Below, in pieces: positions 1-11,628 of a stretch of DNA of 64,000 bases. The notes under the pieces are model-generated. The model was given only the letters and a program-made list of their open reading frames with translations, was not told where the DNA came from and made no database searches. How positions within the stretch are numbered: position 1 is the first letter of the stretch; every line of letters starts with the position of its first letter. Both the position numbers and the translations under genes were made by a program. The DNA is taken from NCBI GenBank assembly GCA_020086605.1, contig JACBWW010000007.1, positions 19,537,752 to 19,601,751 on the forward strand, given 5' to 3'. The DNA comes from Lanius collurio (Eukaryota; Chordata; Aves; Passeriformes; Laniidae).

Positions 1-393
1 GACAACAAAACATACTAACTTATTAGCTTTGTTTTAAGCGTTGGCATATTTGAAAATATTCCAATTTTGTATCACTATTACAATATTTAATTTGCAAAAA
101 GAAATTAAAGGTGATATAATGCCTTGGGAAATCACTGAACATACTTTAAAAAGAAAATATTCAAGATCCTCTAAGTTTTAATTACATTCAGTAGTTTGTC
201 ATAAAATTATGTTTGACAGACAGAAAGTGCAAAAATCACCAATGCTAATATCATCTCAAAAAATCTGTATGTATCTGTAGGGAAATGTATAAAATACAGC
301 AACTATTCAAGGTGGAGAAAATCTCTTTGCTATACAATGTTCTGCTCCACGTACGAAGCAACAGCTCAGGAATGCTTGTTCTGTAATTGTTAC
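1..393 (-). other. MYO16: MYO16 intron, downstream of exon I (partial)
   Basis: Begins with the GTAACA donor at 393 and runs off the left edge. The sequence is AT-rich, and I see no repeat or other gene in it. Confidence 0.8.
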
Positions 394-490
394 CTTTTTG
401 GCAGGTTATAATTTTCTCCTGAAGTTGAAGGCACAAATCGTTAAGATGGTCAGCTTGCCAGTACTTAAGAAACACTTTTCGGACTCCTAT
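394..490 (-). CDS. MYO16: MYO16 motor exon I: converter end and start of IQ neck
   Basis: 97 nt: 32 codons plus one nucleotide (G). The peptide is [20 protein letters not shown], then [13 protein letters not shown]-x-x-K-V-F-(F/L)-K is the universal end of the myosin converter, and the following helix leads into the first light-chain/calmodulin-binding IQ motif. That motif continues after the intron; the split codon G|TN would give Val. Two AG acceptors are adjacent (ending at 491 and 487). The first is chosen because it starts ATA GGA GTC in phase 0 with exon H, and the second would break the frame. The donor is G|GTAACA. This is the last coding exon in the window; the rest of the neck and the tail lie beyond the left edge. 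Confidence 0.95.
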
Positions 491-3400
491 CTAGAATACA
501 AACAGCAGAGAACTCATCAACAAAAAAGGCCAAACAATGACACGTAAATAGAGATAGCATGTTAACAATCCAGCGAAGGGTTGAGATAATATCTGCAATT
601 TAGCAAGAGCACAATGCCAATTATTGAACAGAAATGCAGTTATCACTTGGTTGAATAAAAGATGTATTTGTAAAGGATGAACAAGCTGTCAGACAGATAG
701 TTCCACTTCAGTTCCAAAAACATCCAGAACAAATAGTACAACCTTCAATTTAAATACAAGTCAAGAAAAAAAGCATTCTGAATCTAATTTAATGAGTTAG
801 ACAACATAATAGAAAATAAGGTTTAGCTCTTATAAAGCAGAGGGGTGTGTACATGGAGAAAGGTGACAGGACAAACCCAGAACAGAACAGAACAGAAGAA
901 AGAAGAACAGTGTGGAACAGAAACAGGAAGAACTTAACTGAAGTTGAAGGATGGGAGAAACTTTCATTAGTGACAAAGATTCTTAATATCCAGTAACATT
1001 ATGAATCCTAGTTCCCAGCCTTGTTTACTGAAGCTGTGCAGTGGGACTCCTTTCAGAATCAGAGACAGAGGGACTCATTTGTGAAAAAATAATCTCCTAA
1101 ATATTGATTCTGGTGTTGTATAGTATCTTGGTTCAATTAATCTAGTTCTTGAAATAACAATCATTAGATGCTTTTACTCCTTTAGAGACAAATCTAGCTA
1201 GTTAGACCAAAAGAAAACACCTTTGTTTTGGTACTTTCTGAACAAGCTGCAACAGTACTTTAAAATTCTTTTCTGTATTGTCTTCAAAAGCATTCCTTTC
1301 TAATAGACTTAAAAAACCACATACAACCTAGCAACTCTAAAACCCACATACAACCTTGCAACTCAAAAACCAGCAAGTAGCTGGAAAAAAAAATACAACA
1401 AAACAATTATTTTTTCTCAGGAATTTTGTAGAAGCAACTTCTCTTCACAGAAACAAAAGCATCAGTGCCAGAGAACTGTGCTACCCTGTGAAAATTCTAA
1501 CTTCTGCCTAACTCTTAATTATTTTATGGAGAATAGGCATACTGATTACTGACAAGTCTGGCTGAAATTGCAGAAATTCATTCCAACCCTTGTTTGTTTC
1601 CAGTTTACAAGCTCATTCTCTTCTCACTGAACCATCCTGTTCCACTGGTGTTTTTTAGTTTAGATCTGGGAGACAGGTATCAGGAGGGTTATTTGCACAC
1701 ACTTATAAATTGTTTTTAGTCCAAACACTGTCAGATGTACATCCTTGTAGTACTGGATGACAGAAAGCCTGAACATATATTTCATGTCTAAACTCCATTA
1801 ACTAGATTCAAAAATGATTGGGGCAAATTTTTGTCCCTTGGCTTCCCTTCTCTCTACTCTAGAGAGTATTTATTTTGAATCAAATGTTTTAAACAGTCTG
1901 TAATCCTGAAGTTTGAGCTAACTGTGATGGTGCAATTGTTAGTCTTTTAGTTAAAATAAGATGCACTCAAATGGCAAAACTGGAATTCTTTCTAATTTTT
2001 TTCCCATTAGTATCTCTTTTCCCAATAAAATAGTCCCTTTTGAGTTATAGCAAAATGTGTGGAAGTAAGGTGATAAAAAAGACGTTTTACTTGTCTTGCC
2101 ATTGTAGAAACTCAGAATAGAGAATAGGCTTTCTTTGCATGGTGGTTAATGTGAGGCAATCTCCCTGAGATCCAATTGTGCACTCACACGTCACTCTTAG
2201 GGACATACTCTCATCTTCATTTTCTTGACTGATGACTTCCAACAAAATTTTTCACTTTTCTTCCTGAGCTTTCAAAATTCTCTATTTGCCTGGTTATTTT
2301 AACCCTTTGTTCACTGAACAGTTTTTTCCCCATCCATCTTGTCAAACCTCAAATTGAACCTGCCTTATTACTAGCTGGCTACTAATGGCTACTAACATCT
2401 TCATCTTCTTATTTACATTCCCTTAAATACAGAAATCTTCTGTAAAAAATAACTGAATTTTTATTCATATAGTTAACTGTAATTATCATGTGGTTATTAC
2501 AATTACCATTTCATCTGAGCAGCTTTCAGACAAAACCTGAGCACAAATACTTAATAAAATTATATTTCTCTACTCTGATTACATTTGCTCTTTATACTCC
2601 ACCTTTCCTTACCACAAATCCTCTATGTCACACTGGAGTCTTTTTTTTTCCCTGTCTCAGGCCTATGCCAAATCATCCACTTTTTCCTCATTTCTGCCCT
2701 TTTCCTTTATTTCTCAGAGTGCTGGCTTCTCCCCTTACTACAGCAATATTATGATACTCTGATAGTAGAAAAGGGTATGAAAAGTTGCATTTTACACCTT
2801 AAAAAAGCCTTTATTACTAACAATGCCCATGGCAAAATTAACAACTCCATTCTCAACTAGTCTCATTATTGACAAACTGGTTGCTCACATTTAGGCTGTA
2901 TTTAAAGTGTGCAACTTAACAATGAGTTGGGATTTATTGTGCAGTGTGCAGTCACAAAATCACAGTCAAGACAATTGCTGAAGCTTACGTTGGTTTAGCT
3001 ACAAGTGTCTGGCACTGGAGAGTCACAAAGCATTCTAGGGGATAGGCAAAGCCTTACTGCTCTTTCCTCTCTCATCCTACACCCTAGGAAAAATATAAAC
3101 GGAGATATTGTGGCATCTCTTATGCTATGAACTATATTAGTAGGAGCCTGCTATAATTTTTAAGTAAATGAAGAAATAAAAAAATGTCAATACAAATCCA
3201 TTTTTACATTCAGATAAAAGCTATTCATAGATTTTTACATCATATGCCTGGTCTACAGAGAGCAGAGCTCTAGACAGAAGCATGTATAGCAGAAACTGTA
3301 CACATTTGATTATGTTAGTACAGATAGAAATCTCTGTGGCTTAGTCTTTGAATGAAATCTGAGAGCCTCGAAGGCTGACCAAGAGAACAGGATAGTCTCA

Positions 3401-3867
3401 CTGCCCTCTATACAGTTCTGGTGTTCAGTGAAAGCAGTAATGCTGAAAAATGTTGGAATTTCACATGTCACATATCAAAACAGTTTCTGAGGCTGCCACA
3501 TGTCTTCATTCTGGTCTCTTCTTTAATAACAAAATGTTTCCTGCTTGCCTAGGGCAAAAAAGGTTCAAATGTTCTTCCACTAAAATGCTCACTTCTCAAT
3601 ATTTTTTCTGGACTACAGAGTGCTCTCATCTGAGTCTAAAATTTTAATGTCATTCAGACTTCTGTAACAGTAAACCATCTGTGAATTACAGTCATAGTTA
3701 TTTTAATTAGGAAAGCATTAGGGTTTAAAATGTTATTTTTCAAAATGACACATTTTTTAAAGACTAAGTAAAATTGTCATTGATGACTACCAAAGCTGCT
3801 GCTACAGCCTCCTCTTTTTTTTTCCTGGAGGAAAGAGAAAGAATGGGACGGAACTGTTCTTTCTCTT

Positions 3868-3869
<2 letters not shown>

Positions 3870-3899
<30 letters not shown>
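3870..3899. repeat. Poly-T run, about 30 nt
   Basis: Homopolymer of T. It explains the lysine-rich open frame on the opposite strand, which is not a gene. Confidence 0.95.
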
Positions 3900-3904
<5 letters not shown>

Positions 3905-6900
3905 TACAGAAAAGGTGTAGGATGTAGAAGTACAGACATTCAAAACTATGGAATGGATGCTGAGATGGTGTGTAGGTGGCATGGAGGCAGTATTAGCTCA
4001 TACTTAATAGGTGTCAAGGGAATCTGTAAAGCTGTTCTTTAGTTTAAAAAAGGCAATTTGTGGGAGTGCTGTGTGTTTCTGGCAGTACTTTCAAAATAGC
4101 TACCTACAAAAGACAGAGAACTATAATCTAATGATATTTTACACAATGACACACATTTTCACATAGCATTAATGAAGTTTTTTAAAAAAAAGCCTTAATA
4201 CTACTGTAAAATGTGCCTTCTTGCAGTGTACATGTCTTCAAAAATATTATAATGACAAATAAATTCACAGGGCACTGAATTTTAAGGACTGAAATTTTAT
4301 TTTTAAAGGTTTACAGAATCTTTCTGCTTTGCTTCATACATTTTAAAAGTCCTTCTTTTTCTCCACAAACTAGTGACATTGCACTGCGTACTGAATAAAT
4401 CTACATTTTGTCCTAGTTTATTTATGGCCTTAATATAAAGTATGTGAGTAGTCTGGTATTCAAGCAAGTGACATCAAGCATTTATATAAGTTCTTGTCAG
4501 GAGCTGGACTTCAGGGAGAAAAACTCATTCAGGTCTCTGGGAAAGGGCAGAATACTGGTCTCTCCTTTACCATAAGCTGTACAAACCTCACAGCTCTTCA
4601 TAATTGTGAGGCAACAAGAAGAACTGCCCTACAGAAGAGGAAAGGAAGTGATCAGGAAATATAAGATGCATGTAAGAAACACTCAGTGGAGGAAACCCAA
4701 TTTCAGTTTTTCACAGACCTATCATTTTACTGTTCAAAATTGTAGAAAGAGACACAGCACCAAAATGTGGTGGTCTATCCTCCTCCCCACCTCCTCCCCA
4801 GACCTGCTCTATGATCTCATTCCTAACCTGGGCCAAGCCACTCATTCATGACCCAGAAGAAAGAACATGAAACAGTCTCTTGGCGTGAACTGAGGAATGC
4901 AGCAAACAGGTGACAGGGAGAGCCATGGCAAAGAGAAGAAGCCCCAAGGCAGGAGACTGCAAAACAAATCATAGACAAATGAGGGATGAAGACTGGGACC
5001 AAATATGAAGTAAAGTATCTAGAAAAGTGAAAGTGTCAAAAAGTGGGAGAGGTTGGAGGGGAGAGAGGAAGACACGGAATCCAGATCTGAGATGCAAAAG
5101 ATATCATAGAGAAAATAGAGTTAGCAAGACTAGTAACCCTAAGCAAAACCTGAAAGGTGGATGTAGAGAGGGAGGAATATATTCTAAAGGGAAAAATATA
5201 AAAATAAGAAGTAAAAATAGAGATTTGTATTGAAAGAGTGAGAGCTTCTGAGCATTCTGAGGTCAAAGTCAATCATCTATCCTATTCTCTGGTTGAAGGG
5301 ATGGATGGACTTGTCTAGTGTGGCACAAAGCCACTGAGAAAGCTTGTGGGCAGTGTCTGGTCCAGGCCAGTCTTTTGGTACTACTGGTGAGGTCAAAAGT
5401 CAACCTCTGGTGGTTTCTGCAACCAGAAAATTATTTCCAATATATAATGGACTGATAAAATGTAACAAAAATATAGTGGGACAATATAATTTTACTGATG
5501 TAATTCAAAGTATGAGGGAAAAATAGATGCTTGTGTTTCAATAACTTCTGTTAGTCTGAAACCCTCCCTGGGATTTTTTTTTTTAATTGCTTAAAAGAAA
5601 ATTGACTTTTAAAGTAAGATATTCAAAATAAACAGGAAATTGACTTCTGTTAAAATTACTAAATAACAAATGAATGAACTGGCATACAATTCATGAGCAC
5701 TAAAGTTTTCCTACTTGAGGGGGAAAAAAAAGTTAAGAATCCCTTATACATTAGTTTGCTTGCACAGTACTCCAGAACTTCAGCATATCATGTACAAAGC
5801 AGTTTGTATATCATGACCACTTTAATTTTAAGCCAAAGTAAACAGTTCTGTTTAAAAAATAACTTAAAAGATTCCCCGAACTAAGCATAAAATTTACATC
5901 TGTATGATTTCATACACTTCTGCTCATTCCCGATTTCATCATATGCCACTTATGTTCTACATTCTGCTATTTAATCACAAATAAACTTTTTCCCTAAAAG
6001 GACCATAATGTGCTAAAATTACATACCAATACACTGAAATTAAAAAATACTTAAAGACAGCTCTATCAAATCCAATAAATGAAACACTCAGAACAGTAAT
6101 AAAATATGATTTTCTCTCTGTCTGGTAAGAACTGTGGATCAGACTTTGTTTTCCCTCTGCAGTTCTAGAAGTGTTAGAAGAATTTAAAATCTCTAGATGG
6201 ACTTCTGGGATTTCTCTTTATTGAGGATGTATTCTCTGTTTTAACACTCTTGAGTGCAAATTTGATAATACAGCTCCACACTAGCAAGGATCATTTCTCC
6301 ACAAACACTGTTGGTTCCTGGAACAGCTCCAGCAATGTTTGTAGTTGTAAAAGGGTGAACTGGCACGAACACAGCATCTATCTCAAGCAACTACCTCATT
6401 TGGAGCTTCATTGAAATATTCTGACTGACTCTCCTGCACTGCTTATTTCATACCTGATGAGCTTTTGGATCATCCCATTTGAAACTTAAGGCCTGTCTTA
6501 TTCTTTGACAAATGAGTGATCTCTTGTGTTCAGAATTCAAAGCTACTGATAAGAAGGAACCATTGTGGGTTAGAGGAAGCAGGCTAAAAATTGGAAAGAT
6601 GAACTAAGAAAAAGCTTTTATTAGAAGTTTTTGAGGATTGCTATCCTTCAACCAGACAAGCATTTCTAGCAGTCAAAGGCTGAAATATTCACTTTCAGTG
6701 AAGTCTGACCCTTGCAGTGCTTGTATTTAACAGATGCACTTTGTAGTAAAAGCAAATTAAATTGGTATTTTGTTTTTCTGCTGGTATATTATTAGTTGCT
6801 TTCATTTCAGCAAGCTCCATCTGAAGTAACTCAGAAGGGTTAATGGCAGACTACTGACCTTAGCTAAACAAAATGTAGAGCTCCAAGTTTTGATGAGAAA

Positions 6901-7639
6901 GCTCAGTAAGCTATGAGCTAACTCTTTTTTATTGAATTTATATTTGCAAGCTTAACAGTGTGAGGAATGATAATCCAAACAAATGAAAGTTTCCTTATGT
7001 CAGTAAAAGGAGCCAAGGACTGTTTGTGCCCATACTTATCCCAAAGCATGATAGTGTTTGCAAATTAAGTCACGTCATTGGGACGGTAGGCTTTGCTTAG
7101 CTAATGCATCACTTTGTGAAAATAAATGAACACAGCACTGAAAATGAGGATTTTCTAATATAAAGACCTTCACATATTCTGGGGGACAGGAGATTCTTCT
7201 GCTTTACATGGACCAGCCAATATTTCTGCTCAATTTAAAGTTACTAAATATCATCTCACTAACTTCTCCAAGGGTTAAACAAGTTTATTATTTTCATTCT
7301 GCCTAAAGCAGGAATGATTTGTTTTGATTTAGAAATCTGATTTTCTCTTACATCAGATGTGCTTAAAAGTCACAGCAAGTAGCTAAGCCTGTAGTGATCA
7401 AGTACATATTTAAGCTGAAAGAATATCTTATCAAGACTGCACACAGAGTCAAGACGCAAAAATTGCCTTTCATTAGTAGCTCTGCACTTTCATAATTCCA
7501 GTACTTAAGTTAAGTGCATGACTGGAACTGCATGGTACGTCAGCTTCAATGAAACAACTATTTTATTGTCCTAGTTTAGTTATCTTCAGCTCAGCTTACT
7601 CAAGGAACAGCAACATTTCATAAAGATATCAACACTTCC

Positions 7640-9463
7640 ACCCCTACGTGACTAAAGGCAAGCTGGCAGGGAAGAAGACCAGCCTGACTGAATAGGGAGC
7701 TTTTGGTGGAACTCAGAGGAAAGAAGGAGAGTTTATGACCTTTGAAGAAGGGGCAGGCAACTTAGGAAGGGTACAAGGATGTCACTAGATCATGCTGAAA
7801 AAAAGTTTGGAAAGGCAAAAGCTCAGCTAGAACTCAATCTGGCCACACTGGGAAAGATAATAAAAATAATTTCTATAAATACATTAACAATAAAAACAGG
7901 CCCAAGGAAAATCTCCATCCTTTCTGGATGCAAAGAAGAAATGGCAGAGGTATTTACTGCCCTCTTTGCCTCATTCTTCAACAGAAAGACTAGTTGTTTT
8001 CAAGGCAATCAGCCCCCTGAGCTGGCACACAGGGCCAGAGAACAGAATACATTCCTTATAATCCAAGAGGAAGTAGTTAGTGACCTATTGTCCCACTCAG
8101 ACCTCACAGGGCACTGGATAGGATCCATCTGGGGGTACTGAAGGAGCTGGTGTAATAGTTCTCTGAGCTTTTTTCCATCATTTACTGTCAGTCCTGGCTA
8201 ACCAGGGAGGTTCCAGATGACAGGAGCTCGGCCAGCGTGATACCCATCTACAGCAAGGGCCCGAAGGAGGATTTGGGAAACTACAGGCCTGTCAGCCTGA
8301 CCTCAGTGCCAAGGAACATTATGGAACTGGTCATCTTGAGTGCCACCATGTAACACACACAGGACAATCAAGGGATCAGGCCCAGCCAGTAGGGATTTAC
8401 AAGAGGCAGGTCTCACTTGACCATCTTGATCTCCTTTCATGACAACATGACCTGTCTAGTGGACGAGGGAAAGGCTGTTTGTCTACCTGGACTTCAGCAA
8501 AACTTTTGATACTGTCACTGACAATATTCTTCTGGAAAAGCTTGCAGCCCTTGGCTAGGACAGGTGCACTCTTTTCTGGGTTAAAAACTGGCTGGACAGA
8601 TGGGTCCAGAGAGAATTAGTGAATATGGCTGGTTCCACATCCAGCTGGCAGCTGGTCACTAGTGAGGGTCCTTAAGGCTCAGTACTGGGGCCAGTCCCGT
8701 TTAATATCTTTATCAATGGTTTGGATTCAGTTGCCCTCAGTAAGTTTGCAGACAATGCCAAGGTGAGTTGGAGTGTTGATCTGCTAGAAAAGAGTATTGA
8801 TCAGCAGAAAAGGACCTGGGGGTGCTAGTTGACAGCTGGCTGAACATGAGCCAGCAGTGTGCCAGATGGTCAAGAAGGCCAATGGCATCCTGGTCTGTAT
8901 CAGCAACAGCGTGGCCAGCAAGGCCAGTGAAATGACTGTCCCCCTGTATGCAGCACTGGGGGAGCTCCATCTCAAATTCTGTGTCCAGTTCTGGGCCCCT
9001 TACTCCAACAGAGAAACTGAGGTTCTGGAGCATGTCCAGAGAATGCAATGGAGCTTGTGAAGAGTCTGGAGTGCTCCTGTGAGGAGCAGCTGAGGGAGCT
9101 GGGGTTGCTCAGCCCAGAAAAAAGGAGGCTCAGGGGTGACCTTATCTTTCTACAGCTACAATTAAAGGAGGTGTAGCAAGGTGGAGGTCTGCCTCTCTCC
9201 CAGACAACTGGTGACAAGACAAGAGGAAATGGCCTCAAGCTGTGCCAGAGGAGGTTCATTTTGGACATTAGGAAGAATTTTTTCACTCTAAGGGTGATGA
9301 AGTGTTGGAATAGGCTGCCCAGGGAGATGGTATAGTCACCATCCCTGGAAGTGTTCAAGAAACAACTCCACTGAGTGCTATGGTCTAGCTGATGTGGTGG
9401 CATTCAGTCAAAGGTTGGATGCTGTGATCTTGGAGATCTTTTCCAACCCTAATTATTCTAGGA
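7640..9463 (+). mobile_element. CR1 LINE, 5'-truncated, degraded ORF2 and 3' end
   Basis: Recognised as an avian CR1 retrotransposon, antisense to MYO16. The left part keeps degraded text of the region before the reverse transcriptase (KAKAQLELNLAT at about 7.81 kb; EEVVSDLLSHSDL at about 8.07 kb). The reverse transcriptase core follows, with GNYRPVSLTSVP near 8.28 kb and a remnant of the F-A-D-D catalytic box, reading FADN, near 8.74 kb. The 3' part ends near 9463 in the usual CR1 tail (GATCTTTTCCAACCCTAA, then a TTCTA-type repeat). Frameshifts and stops break the reading frame, so it cannot encode a working protein. The left boundary is approximate and no target duplication was identified. 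Confidence 0.88.
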
Positions 9464-10332
9464 TAATAAATACTTGCTTTGAACACATAAGATGATGAAT
9501 CAAGCACAAGACATTGGCTAGCTAATAGTGTTTGCTCTTATGCTCTGCTAAACAGTAGAAAATAAACGAAAATTGGAGCCTGGTATTGGATCTTCTGCAC
9601 CTTTTGTCTATTTGAAAACAGACTGCAGCATTTACAAGTGACAAAAGAATATGTTCTGTGAGTAGGGTCTGAGCTTTGTTGTTTTGTAGGTTAATAAAAC
9701 ACTCTTCAAACACAACTTATGTGAGAAGGAAAAGATAAATTGTCAAGCAGGAAATAAATACAAAGATATAATTTCCTTTACTAATTTTCAGGGATTTTAC
9801 TTCAGAACACTTTTTCCTCCCCCAGATTAATATCACCTTTCTCAAAATGGGATGGTGAGGTACATTATCAGAAGGAAGTTAAATAAAGTATCATCCAGAT
9901 TCACTAAGCTAAAAACTCCAGATATTTCTTTTTCCCCTCTGCCGTGGAGCTTATCTTCTTCATCTTCTGATGATGACATATAAGCAGGAGGTTGATTTCA
10001 GATCTGTGTTGCTTTCTCCTAGACGTCATCTTCTTTGATTAGGCTATTTTAGCTACCTTTTTGATCATTTTTCTACCTGAATTTGCAACTGCTCTTCAGG
10101 GAAGTGCATGTAACAGTGTAGGGGAAGATAATTTTTGATTTATTCAGGAACTCCTGCAACAAATAGATTTTCAGTTCCAGCAGTGACTCATTTGAAGTAA
10201 GTTACTGCTGGCAACAGTAGCTTGGTTATATGTGTAACCCCCTGCTTCTTGGATGATTTTTAGTAATGCACTACAGATGACTCCTTTCTTCTGACTTTGA
10301 GAGCTGACATCATCCTTGCTTCCTAATACCTC

Positions 10333-10440
10333 CTTTCCTTTCCTTTCCTTTCCTTTCCTTTCCTTTCCTTTCCTTTCCTTTCCTTTCCTTTCCTTTCCTT
10401 TCCTTTCCTTTCCTTTCCTTTCCTTTCCTTTCCTTTCCTT
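10333..10440. repeat. TTTCC pentanucleotide microsatellite, left part
   Basis: An uninterrupted (TTTCC)n array, about 21 units, running straight into a run of Ns. On the minus (MYO16 sense) strand it is pure purine (GGAAA)n. Confidence 0.98.
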
Positions 10441-10839
10441 NNNNNNNNNNNNNNNNNNNNNNNNNNNNNNNNNNNNNNNNNNNNNNNNNNNNNNNNNNNN
10501 NNNNNNNNNNNNNNNNNNNNNNNNNNNNNNNNNNNNNNNNNNNNNNNNNNNNNNNNNNNNNNNNNNNNNNNNNNNNNNNNNNNNNNNNNNNNNNNNNNNN
10601 NNNNNNNNNNNNNNNNNNNNNNNNNNNNNNNNNNNNNNNNNNNNNNNNNNNNNNNNNNNNNNNNNNNNNNNNNNNNNNNNNNNNNNNNNNNNNNNNNNNN
10701 NNNNNNNNNNNNNNNNNNNNNNNNNNNNNNNNNNNNNNNNNNNNNNNNNNNNNNNNNNNNNNNNNNNNNNNNNNNNNNNNNNNNNNNNNNNNNNNNNNNN
10801 NNNNNNNNNNNNNNNNNNNNNNNNNNNNNNNNNNNNNNN
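10441..10839. other. Assembly gap, 399 Ns
   Basis: All bases are N. TTTCC repeat lies on both sides, so the missing sequence is probably more of the same array and its true length is unknown. Confidence 0.99.
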
Positions 10840-10843
10840 TCTC

Positions 10844-10945
10844 CCTTTCCTTTCCTTTCCTTTCCTTTCCTTTCCTTTCCTTTCCTTTCCTTTCCTTTCC
10901 TTTCCTTTCCTTTCCTTTCCTTTCCTTTCCTTTCCTTTCCTTTCC
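10844..10945. repeat. TTTCC pentanucleotide microsatellite, right part
   Basis: Continuation of the TTTCC array after the gap, about 20 units, ending in CCTCCTCCCTC. A 228-codon open frame across the gap is only the repeat translated. Confidence 0.97.
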
Positions 10946-11281
10946 TCCTCCCTCTTTCTACCTTTTAAATGTTTTCTTCCTTTTTTCAGAGTCCCCTCCT
11001 GAGGAGAAGCAGAGCATAGAAGAGAGCACCTATGACAAATGCAGATTGTGTAAGCTTCTTCATTTAGATTGTTATTTAAAGTTCAACTTTCATGATTAGT
11101 CAAATGAATCAAAAAGATAATTGAGAGAGATTATGTGACACAGACATTAGTCACTACTGCTGGTAGTTGGGTATGATGTTTTGTATCACCTATTTAAATA
11201 GGTTTTAATCAAGCTGATACTCACTGGGCATTTAAGAAACTGGACTTAAAGTGAATTTTCCTTTTAAATTTTCTTCCATGC
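10939..11281. repeat. Gap-flanking duplicate, first copy
   Basis: This 343-bp block is repeated at 11286-11628 (offset 347) with one visible difference (C at 10995, T at 11342). It ends exactly at the four-N gap. It is best explained as an assembly duplication. Confidence 0.95.
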
Positions 11282-11285
11282 NNNN
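11282..11285. other. Four-N gap between duplicate blocks
   Basis: Four Ns join the first duplicate to the start of the second. Confidence 0.99.
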
Positions 11286-11628
11286 CCTTTCCTCCTCCCT
11301 CTTTCTACCTTTTAAATGTTTTCTTCCTTTTTTCAGAGTCCTCTCCTGAGGAGAAGCAGAGCATAGAAGAGAGCACCTATGACAAATGCAGATTGTGTAA
11401 GCTTCTTCATTTAGATTGTTATTTAAAGTTCAACTTTCATGATTAGTCAAATGAATCAAAAAGATAATTGAGAGAGATTATGTGACACAGACATTAGTCA
11501 CTACTGCTGGTAGTTGGGTATGATGTTTTGTATCACCTATTTAAATAGGTTTTAATCAAGCTGATACTCACTGGGCATTTAAGAAACTGGACTTAAAGTG
11601 AATTTTCCTTTTAAATTTTCTTCCATGC
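11286..11628. repeat. Gap-flanking duplicate, second copy
   Basis: Second copy of the 10939-11281 block; the sequence continues normally into unique DNA after 11628. It starts within the last TTTCC unit, as expected if two contigs ending in the array were not merged. Confidence 0.95.

Noticed and set aside
487..488. Second AG acceptor for exon I, starting at 486
   Set aside because: It would break the phase-0 junction with exon H (GWQ|IGVRKVF); the upstream AG keeps the frame.
3764..3982. Lysine-rich small protein on the minus strand
   Set aside because: Produced by the 30-nt T homopolymer.
7779..8141. A 120-codon frame as an independent gene
   Set aside because: It lies inside the CR1 element and matches the region before its reverse transcriptase.
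10316..11002. A 228-codon frame of FLSFP repeats
   Set aside because: It is the translated TTTCC microsatellite plus the run of Ns.
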